This document shows, piece by piece, positions 56,541-64,000 of a stretch of 64,000 bases of DNA (the first letter of the stretch is position 1; each line of letters starts with the position of its first letter). This DNA comes from Asterias rubens (lineage: Eukaryota > Echinodermata > Asteroidea > Forcipulatida > Asteriidae). Position numbers and translations under genes: made by a program. The notes under the pieces were generated by a model. That model did not search any database and was not told the origin of the DNA. It saw nothing but the letters and a program-made list of their open reading frames with translations. The stretch spans positions 2,110,501 to 2,174,500 of the forward strand of contig NC_047083.1 of the NCBI RefSeq assembly GCF_902459465.1. The letters run 5' to 3'.

Positions 56541-56881
56541 GAAACAACCGCTACAATTTAAGGAACAAGAAAGAACAAGTTATTCGCGGGAGAAAGTAAC
56601 TTGCGGAATGTTCCACGCCCAACGAACATGGACAGACCTGAATCCGGTTGGTTACCCCATTACCTCCATGGTTACCCTTATTGTTTGATAAAACAGTTTT
56701 TACACTATAGTATTCTGGTGCACCGATCCATGGGTGTCAGTTGACCTTAACTGACCTCGATTGACGTCAGTGCTTGACGTCACAACTTACAGTTACACAC
56801 CCGGCATTTTGTCAAAAGTGCACGAAAGCGTGAAGGTGGAGTAGAAGTTGTAAAGCATAATATTTTTGTTGCTATTTTTAT

Positions 56882-57062
56882 AGACTTGTGGACAAGTCGT
56901 TAACTCATGTCGAAATCGGGGAGCCATCAGTTCGCGCGAGAGCAGTGATCTCACGAGACCACTATCTCAGCGCGTGGGGCCGATTTCGCGCGAGAGCAGT
57001 GATCTCGCGAGACCACTATCTCAGCGCGTGGGGCCGATTTAACGACTTGTCCACAAGTCTAC
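56882..57062. mobile_element. Inverted-ended element with an internal 57-bp tandem duplication
   Basis: Ends AGACTTGTGGACAAGTCGTT-AA and TTAACGACTTGTCCACAAGT-CT are perfectly inverted over 22 bases, and AGACTTGTGGACAAGTC is itself nearly self-complementary. Inside, CGCGCGAGAGCAGTGATCTC then ACTATCTCAGCGCGTGGGGC occurs twice in tandem (56931 and 56988). The core is GC-rich and CpG-rich. Confidence 0.85.
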
Positions 57063-57201
57063 TATTCTTAGGGAGAAGCACTCGACTGGCATTGTGACTC
57101 TCAAAGAGGTGTTTAATTTTAATTAATTCCTTTATTTACACAGGGTGAGCCAAATCAGTAAAAAGAAACTGGTTTCCATTTGGGCCCTGCATAATTACAT
57201 A

Positions 57202-57586
57202 GTTAAAGACTCTGGACACTATTGGTAATTGTCAAAAAAAACCAGTCTTCTCACTTGGTGTATCTCAACATATGCATAAAATAACAAACTTTTGAAAGTT
57301 TTAACTCAATTAGTCGTCAGAGTTGCGAGATAATAATGAAAAAAACCTTTGTCACACGAATTTGTGATTTCAGATGCTTGATTTCGAGACCTCAAAATCT
57401 AATTCTGGGGTCTGATCGAAATCAAAACCGTGGAAAATTACTTCTTTCTCGAAAACTACGTTACTTGAGAGGTAGCCGTTTCTCACAATGTTTTTTACTA
57501 TCATCCTCTCCCGCACTCGTAACCAAGTAGGGTTTTATGTTAATGATTATTTTAAATAATTACCAATAATGTCCTCTGGCTTTATA
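57202..57586. mobile_element. TTAA-family element, diverged right end
   Basis: TTAAAGACTCTGGACACTAT to AATGTCCTCTGGCTTTA. The hairpin has one insertion (GGGGTCTGATCGAAATC). Confidence 0.85.
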
Positions 57587-57738
57587 GGGGACTATAGGAC
57601 AACAGCTTGGAAAAGCTCACAATCTCCCTTTTAAAAATGTCAGATCTTCCAGCCAAGGGTGACTCTTTGAACTTCCACCAGGCTGGGGAATAAACACCAG
57701 GCTGGCAACATCAAATCTTTCTCATACAAAAAAAAACA

Positions 57739-58106
57739 TTTAAAGGCAGTGGACACTATTGGTAATTTTCAAAGACTAGCCTTCACAGTTAGTGTATCTC
57801 AACAAATGCATAAAATAACTATTCTGTGAAAATTTGAGCTCAATCGGTCATGAAAGACGAAAACACCCTTGTCACACGAAGTTGTGTGCATTTAGATGGT
57901 TGATTTCGAGACCTCAAGTTCTAAATCTGAAGTCTCGAAATCAAACTTGTGGAAAATTACTTCTTTCTCGAAAACTATGGCACTTCAGAGGGAGCCGTTT
58001 CTCACAATGTTTTATACCATCAACCTCTCCCCATTGCTCGTCACCAAGGAAGGTTTTATGCTAATAATTATTTTGAGTAATTACCAATAGTGTCCACTGC
58101 CTTTAA
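57739..58106. mobile_element. TTAA-family element, full length
   Basis: TTAAAGGCAGTGGACACTAT to TAGTGTCCACTGCCTTTAA. The words around the hairpin match the copies at 22160 and 41868 closely. Confidence 0.9.
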
Positions 58107-58208
58107 AATCTTTGATTATGAGTAAGTTGCACAAATCAAGAAGTTGCACTTCTCAGTAAGCTATTATTATGAGCTGGTCTCATATCACGTCCTGCAAACT
58201 CCACGATA

Positions 58209-58537
58209 CTGGGCCCAGCACCAAAAAATGTGCTCACCAAAAATTGTTTGGCAAAAAAAAAAAAGAGTACCAGCCAAAATTACACTAAGTTTACATCGTT
58301 GCAAAAAAATGGTGCCCCACTGAACTTTTGTTTTGCAAAGAAATTTTTCAAGTAGAATTTTCTGCTAAACAGCTTTATGAAATTGGGCCTTAGGTCGAAT
58401 CCGAATTGCCGTCTACAGCTACGGCTACGGCTGTTGCTAAGGGTGTTGCTAAGGACGTCCTATACCTCAACGCACGATGACGCGGAAATCTAGCCGTAGC
58501 CGTAGCTGTAGACGCTAATTTGGACACGGTCTTATAT
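58209..58537. mobile_element. Two adjoining palindromic elements
   Basis: 58209-58392 is a member of the GGGCCC...AGCTTTATGAAATTGGGCC family. 58393-58537 is a TCCGAATTGCCGTCTACAGC element, ending TAGACGCTAATTTGGACACG, with complementary GCTACGGCTACGGCT and AGCCGTAGCCGTAGC arms. It shares AAGGGTGTTGCTAAGGA with 8566-8697. Confidence 0.75.
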
Positions 58538-59212
58538 ACTGTCAGCAAATCAAGGTTACACTAACTTTCTAGAAAAGTAGATGAACTAACACCTCTAGAG
58601 GTTCATTCGTTTTCAGGACGTCTAGTTGTATTATACCCCGTTCCCATGGCAATACCATTTGTTGTTTCAAACAATTGCCGTCAATGTTCACAATAGTATT
58701 TTTGTTATCACAAAAGGTGCATGTGATTGTGGTTTGCATTGTGTAAACCAAGGCTGAAATGGGTGTGTTCACACCGTACTCAGGAGCCAGGACCAGAATT
58801 CGATGACGTCACACCATTCGTAGAAATGTATCTCCGTAGCCTGTTGATTGCATGGGCTTGCTTTGAGTTGAGTCACGACTACATATTGACTAGTCTTGAT
58901 TCGCGACGTTCATTTTGTCAACGTAGTCGCGCGGCTATAGTGCAACACGAATTACTGGAGAAGAGGAAATCCACCAGGTGTAGCATACCATAATAATATC
59001 AAATTCAGAGACACACATGAGAGCAATTTAGCAAGGGTCCCTTGCTAAATTGTAGAATGGTTGTAAAATGGACCTACGGTGTGAAAGAACAACAATATTT
59101 AGAGTGTCCCGGGTCCCTTGTAAAATCTTGTCCAACATTGTTACATTTTGTCGGAGGTCCGGACCTACGACTAAAGCCCCTTATTTGCCCCTTGCCCTAT
59201 TGCCCTGCCTTT

Positions 59213-59790
59213 AAAGGCACGTTTGGTAATAATTGTCAAAGCCAGGTATTCTCACTAGGTGTATCCATTGTGTATCGCAAGGTGTATCCCAACATTATTA
59301 TGCATAATATAACAAACCTGTGAAAATTTGGACTCGATTGGTCTTCAAAGTTGCAAGAGAATAACGAACGAAAAATATTACCCTTGTTGCAATTTGTGTG
59401 CTTTCGATGCAAATCTTTATCAGTTTAATATTTTCAGAGATTTGTTGTTTTATGCATATAATAAATCATGGAATACACCATGGAAAAACCAAGTGAGAAT
59501 GCTGCAGTCTTTGCGGTCCGAACGTGTCCAGTGCCTCTAAAGACACTGGATACTATTGGTAATTGCCAAAGACCAGTCTTCTCACTTGGTGTATCTCAAC
59601 ATATGCATAAAATAACAAACTTGTGAAATTTGAACTCATGGTCGTCAAAGTTGCCAGATAATAATGGAAGAAAAAATACCATTGTCACACGAAGTTGTGT
59701 GCTTTCAGATGCTTGATTTCGAGACGTCAAAGTCTAGTTCTGAGGTCTCGAAATCAAATTCGTCGCAAAATTCTCGAAAATCTATGTATA
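59213..59790. mobile_element. Two TTAA-family elements joined end to end
   Basis: Copy 1 (59213-59541): TTAAAGGCACGTTTGG to GTGTCCAGTGCCTCTAAAG. Copy 2 (59538 to about 59790): TAAAGACACTGGATACTATT through the hairpin GATTTCGAGACGTCA, then lost near TTCTCGAAAATCTATG. They share the CTCTAAAG junction, as at 56211. Confidence 0.85.
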
Positions 59791-60400
59791 ATAATATCAG
59801 TCTCAGATTGTCTGAGTTTTATCATTGCAAGTTCCTGTAATGTTTATGTAATTCAGCTTTTGGCTGCAGATGTAGCGCCCTCTATCGATAACTATACAAC
59901 AACAAGAAGCGTCGCGGATCAAGGCTAGCTAATAGGCATGTTTCCAAGACCGAAAATGTACCCAGCTACGCGCATTGGCCACACATGTTACCCTCGTGGG
60001 CAAAAAGGTACATGTTCAACCCCCCTTGTGGTGTGCTCGTGACTATGATTTGTGTGGAATGCTGACGACAGAGTAGTACCAGCGCAGCTAGCTAGTCATA
60101 CACCAATAAATGATTGTTAAGTACGGACGTGCTGGAGCTATCTCTAACATTACAACACAAAATCAAAGCACTGGGATTGAATTTCGTTGACGTGAACCAT
60201 ATTAACAGATGTTTTGACAGTGGTTTTTAAATTTTTAAGTGAAGGTTTTTTCAAAGCGAGTGAGTGGGGGGCTAGCTTACCTGTGTGGTGTCACCAGTGT
60301 GGGCAACAGGCAACTGTGGAAGTCCTGAGATTGTTAACTCAACACAAGCGAAAAACTTTCGGGAAAGTGTTGAACTTTCTTCAGTTGAGTGTGGTTAACC

Positions 60401-63400
60401 ATGGAGGAATACAGCTTCCACATGTACGTGTTTGTGCTTCTTGTGTGTTTACTTTATCTGGCGGCTGCCGCTCAGGGGCAGGTTGGGGAAGACTGCAAGG
60501 GACACAACAAGTTTACGGAGTGCGGCTGTCATCAGTATGGTGTGAGCGTGCATAGAGATGATAAGTTGGCGTATGAAGAGGGAGGAATAGTGGTTCACAC
60601 GAGGACCGATCTCGCGTGGAATAGTAAGAAACCGTAAGTAATTCGATTTTTTTTCTCAGGCTTTTGAGAAAACTGTCTGACAGGGCCAAAACATGAGCGA
60701 AGTATTAACACGTCCCTCAGGTTACCACAACAAGTCAATTCGATTACATTTCAATTCAATCAACTTTTATTTCTATATTAAATTTGGGAAAAACGGAGAA
60801 TGAAAAAAAAAAAAAACAGTCAGTGCAATTATTTAAAAGTCAATATACATTCATGAACAGGTCAATAAAATAATTAATGAAAATGAAATGAACAAAAGTA
60901 ATAATATATAATGTCATGAATCCGGAGCAACTCTATAAATATCGTCCGCTTCCTTTCTGAAAACTAAATGATATTATTTTTATTTTTCAGCAAAACAAAG
61001 TCAATTATACATTTAAATATCCTAGAGGATTTTGTTTTTTGTTTTTGTTTTTAAATCCAAGCTTTAAAACCCTCTCCTCCTCCCTTTGTTTTTAAAAAGT
61101 CAGGACGTTAAACTAAAGGTCATGTTCCCCTTAAAGGGTGTTTTTTGTAAGACAAAAAACACAATGTCCACATATTTACACTAAACTTACACAGTTTGAA
61201 GATAATGATAGTAGAAAGCTTCCCTGAAATTATTACGTGCTGAGGTGCTGCAGTTTTTGGGAAATGAGTAAAACAATGGCATGAAAATAATTTTCGTCTC
61301 ATGAGACGAAAAATATTTTTAGCATTTACAAACGTATTTTCATGACATTTGTTTTACTAATTTCTCAAAAAATTACAGCACCTCATTAATATTTGAAGGG
61401 AAGCTTTCCACTATCATTATCTTCAAACCCTGTAAGTTTAATGTAAATCTTTGGACACTTTGAAAAAGTACCAAAATCCTTTAACCATGGTTTAACATGG
61501 TTTAACAATGGAGCTATCATCCTTCACAGTTTAAACCAACGGCATGTGCTCTATCGCAACAAAATTATGCCATCGAATTAAATTTGTCCATTACGTAGTC
61601 TAACATCGATGTGATTGGCTACAACACGACACACCTACAATTCCATTGACGTAGTCTGAGGCCGTGTCCGAAACGGCGACTTCGGCTACAGCTACGGCTA
61701 GATCGCGCGCGTCTGCCTATTCTTCAACACTGGTAGACGCGCTGATCTAGACGTAGCTGTAGCCGAAGTCGTCGTTTCGGACACAGCCTAACATCGATGT
61801 GATTGGCTACAACACGACACACCTACAATTCCTTTGACGTCACAGATTTTATGAATGGCAAGTCAACAATGGGTACACGAATGGAAAGAATGTGGGTGGA
61901 TAACCATTCAAGTAGCCAAGGCCGTTGGTTCTTTTATTATCGGCAAAACCGGGCTGTAGGGCTATACAGACATGCCGTTCAAATGATAAACATAAATACT
62001 ACAAGCCAGTACATGTATATCACTTGCGCTGTACCAACTATGTGTGTTTTCTTTTTAAATCTATATTTTTTTCGCATTATATTCATACAAGGCAGTGATA
62101 GCACTTGCTATGTAGCTGATGTTTTTTTTGTTTTTTTTGGTTTAATTTCCAATAATTACGTATGTTTTTTTTTAACTAAATAAATTAAAATCCTTAAAAA
62201 AAAACATCCACCATGCTTTGGTGACCATGCGCTTATGGTGGAAAAATCCACCACGCTTATGTTGGATTTAGAAGGGAAAACAAAAAAGGAAAAACAGATA
62301 ATAAACTGTGCGACACTTTCATGAAATATTTATTTTTCCCTCAATCCCATGAAATTTTTCTTCGCAAAACTTTTTTACGAGCCTTTTAAAAAAACATGCA
62401 TGTCGTGACCTTTTATTTGGGCTGAGCATGATGCAACGATGCACTCAAAGTGCAGCCACTGTGTGTGAAACGTCAAGGCTTAATATCTGTCACCGCTGAC
62501 TCCAAGAAATTCCACCCCCCCCCCCCCCCCCCCACACCACCGCCCAAACGTTTCAACGAATTATATTACGCAATCAACGCCTTTGCGAAATCAACAAGTT
62601 GCAAAATCAACAAAGCGCGCGATAAAAAAAATGCAACAGTCAACAAACACTACTCAAAGCGCCTATAGTCAAAATATGACCTATGCTCCGCTCTAAAGGC
62701 TGAGTGGCCACTATTGGTAATTTACTCAAAACATTTATTAGCATAAAACCTTTGGTGACGAGTAATGGGGAGAGGTTGATAGTATAAAACATTGTGAGAA
62801 ACAGCTCCCTCTGAAGTATCGTAGTTTTCGAGGAAGAAGTAATTTTCAACGAATTTGATTTCGAGACCTCAGATTTAGAATTTGAGGTCTCGTAATCAAG
62901 CTACTGCAAGCACACAACTTCGTGTGTGTGTGTGACAAGGGTGATTTTTCTTTCATGGTTATCTCGCAACTTTGAAGCTCAAATTTTCACAGGTTTGTTA
63001 TTTTAACCTTCAAGTGAGAACACTGGTCTGTGACAATTACCAACAGTGTTCAGTGTATTTATGTGTACATTTGGTTTGCGGTATTAATACCGTGCGTGTA
63101 CTATTTGCCAAATTATTAATTGGTACTTCACAATACAATGCCTCAAATACAAGCTACAAGTATTCACTATAAATAGAGCAAGCTGACAAAACGTAAAACA
63201 CCACCAAACTCGATGAAAATTTCATAAATTGACAAGAATAAATTAAAATTCTTAGGTTTCAAATTGTGTTTTTTGTTTGTTTCTTCTTCCTAGATATTAC
63301 TTCTGTCTGACATGCATGGAATGCGGAGACGGGATCCTAAAAGAGCATAGGTGCACACAAAAATCGGACACCGTTTGCAGTACAAACAAGTGCACCGACG

Positions 63401-63529
63401 AAACATGGACGTACAACTTCAACTTAAAAGCATGCCATCCACCTCAAACAACAACGCCACCAACGACAGTCAGGAGCAAAATCGTGACGCAGAAAGACAC
63501 GATGTCTGTGACGTCAGAACCGATTAGAC
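60401..63529 (+). CDS. TNF-receptor-like gene, first two coding exons, continues beyond the window
   Basis: Coding segments 60401-60633 and 63294-63529 join through a GT-AG intron in matching phase (CC then A gives Pro78); a further donor AGAC-GTAAGT ends exon 2, so more exons lie to the right of the window. The start is chosen at ATG in a good context (TTAACCATGG) directly before a hydrophobic signal peptide (MYVFVLLVCLLYLAAAA). Mature sequence starts near residue 27. One TNFR-type module is clear, residues 79-106, YYFCLTCMECGDG then CTQKSDTVC. The preceding 50 residues hold only three cysteines (C32, C41, C43) and do not look like a standard module. After C106 comes CTDETWTYNFNLKAC, then a Thr/Pro stalk (PPQTTTPPTTV). 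Membrane anchor and any cytoplasmic domain are outside the window. It is on the opposite strand to the other two TNFR-like genes. Confidence 0.75.
61131..61484. mobile_element. TTAA-flanked palindromic element, TTAAAGGGTGTTTTTTGTA (intron of the right TNFR-like gene)
   Basis: TTAA at both ends. Long internal arms mirror each other: CTTACACAGTTTGAAGATAA against TTATCTTCAAACCCTGTAAG, and GAAATGAGTAAAACAATGGC against CATTTGTTTTACTAATTTCTC. The centre is ATTTTCGTCTCATGAGACGA. The left half also occurs alone at 37464-37650. Confidence 0.85.
61597..61845. repeat. Tandem duplication (about 57 bp) with an inverted-repeat element at its junction
   Basis: ACATCGATGTGATTGGCTAC then AACACGACACACCTACAATT occurs at 61603 and 61792. 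Between the two copies sits the element 61660-61789. Confidence 0.85.
61660..61789. mobile_element. Inverted-repeat element, GGCCGTGTCCGAAACGGCGA ends
   Basis: Left GGCCGTGTCCGAAACGGCGA then CTTCGGCTACAGCTACG; right CGTAGCTGTAGCCGAAGTCG then TCGTTTCGGACACAGCC. Arms of about 45 bases; GTCTGCCTATTCTTCAACAC at the centre. It appears to be the best-preserved member of the group at 8566 and 58393. Confidence 0.85.
62512..62533. repeat. Poly-C run
   Basis: About 19 consecutive C residues after CCA and before ACACC. Length is likely unreliable in an assembly. Confidence 0.7.
62696..63065. mobile_element. TTAA-family element, decayed ends (intron of the right TNFR-like gene)
   Basis: Left TAAAGGCTGAGTGGCCACTA and right CAACAGTGTTCAGTGTATTT, with hairpin GATTTCGAGACCTCAGATTT. 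A GTGTGTGTGTGTGA run lies within. It ends about 230 bases before exon 2 of the gene. Confidence 0.85.
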
Positions 63530-64000
63530 GTAAGTTTGCAAAATACTTGCACATTAATTCAGAGCCATGGGTTTGTTCGCATAACTGTACAAAACCAGCA
63601 AATAAATGATGTCATGATGACGTTGATCGAAATGTTGGGAAAAGCAAACACATCAACAGTGTCACTTCTCAGAACCAACACTCACACAAAAGAGATTTAT
63701 AATTGGTTGAACGAACCCGCAAGTTTACTATTTATTTATAGTTTCTTCTATTACTACACCCACGCCACACGAGGCTTCAAATTATTATAACATTATCTCA
63801 CTTGAAAACACATCTATCAAAACACAGTTAAAAAATAAAAACCCACATGACGTTGGAGAGATTCGAAAAGGCCATTGAGTGACGACATCAAACATTGTGC
63901 CGAAATAAGACCGCTTTACACTGGGGGTGGGGGGGGGGGGGTTGGCATTGAGGCCGAGCGGGACTCGAACCCACAGTCCGGAGCAAGACACTTCGCCGAA
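63530..64000. other. Start of the next intron; SINE fragment at the edge
   Basis: No exon is seen. A poly-G run (63926-63940) is followed by GAGGCCGAGCGGGACTCGAA then CCCACAGTCCGGAG, a tRNA-like SINE piece on the minus strand cut by the window edge. Confidence 0.5.

Larger units (their letters stand above)
40257..60400. other. Twenty-kilobase stretch without a supported gene
   Basis: I read both strands and found no exon with a recognisable domain and splice sites. Open frames of 60-130 codons fall in mobile elements or have no support. The stretch carries nested inverted-repeat elements, TTAA-family copies, two large tandem duplications (45328, 51033), and homopolymer runs such as T then G at 44430-44462. 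Untranslated first exons of the gene at 39366 and of the gene at 60401 may lie here. Confidence 0.5.

Noticed and set aside
58727-58993. 88-codon plus-strand open frame with GPEFDDVTPFVEM
   Set aside because: No family recognised, no splice sites seen, and flanked by repeats; not enough to call a gene.

Overview
The window is animal nuclear DNA. Genes are split by long GT-AG introns, intergenic DNA is AT-rich and full of short inverted-repeat elements, and there are tRNA-derived SINEs, no operons and no bacterial signals. The gene content (a choline kinase closest to the animal CHKA/CHKB type, several small TNF-receptor-like genes) and the dominant TTAA-flanked palindromic repeat suggest a marine invertebrate deuterostome. 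An echinoderm, probably a sea star, is my best guess, from memory of the repeat style and not from a search.

Layout. (1) 1-1075, minus strand: one long open internal or first coding exon running off the left edge, perhaps a DENND2-like protein (weak). (2) 1076-10203: repeats, probably with unresolved 5' non-coding parts of that gene. (3) 10204-21392, minus: a complete nine-exon choline/ethanolamine kinase gene. All splice phases join and give 368 residues with both signature motifs. (4) 21393-25052: promoter side of the kinase gene plus repeats. (5) 25053-31551, minus: a three-exon single-pass TNF-receptor-like gene of 443 residues. (6) 39366-40256, minus: a one-coding-exon, apparently secreted TNFR-like protein of 296 residues with a very basic segment between its second and third cysteine-rich modules. 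(7) 40257-60400: about 20 kb with no convincing coding exon, built from nested mobile elements and local duplications. (8) 60401 to beyond 63529, plus: the first two coding exons of a third TNFR-like gene that continues past the window.

How it fits together. The kinase would make phosphocholine in the cytosol for membrane phosphatidylcholine synthesis; it is a housekeeping neighbour with no visible functional link to the rest. The three TNFR-like genes form a local cluster of ligand-binding ectodomains: one membrane receptor, one candidate soluble decoy, and one of unknown topology. None shows a death domain inside the window.

The repeat landscape is unusually readable. About 28 copies of one TTAA-flanked family are present. 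Several copies or neighbours carry other elements inserted in them, so empty-site comparison within the window gives target-site duplications directly (TTAA, TA, TACTA, a 9-bp duplication, and a SINE with TGATA). Two terminal-inverted-repeat elements sit exactly at the junction of tandem duplications.
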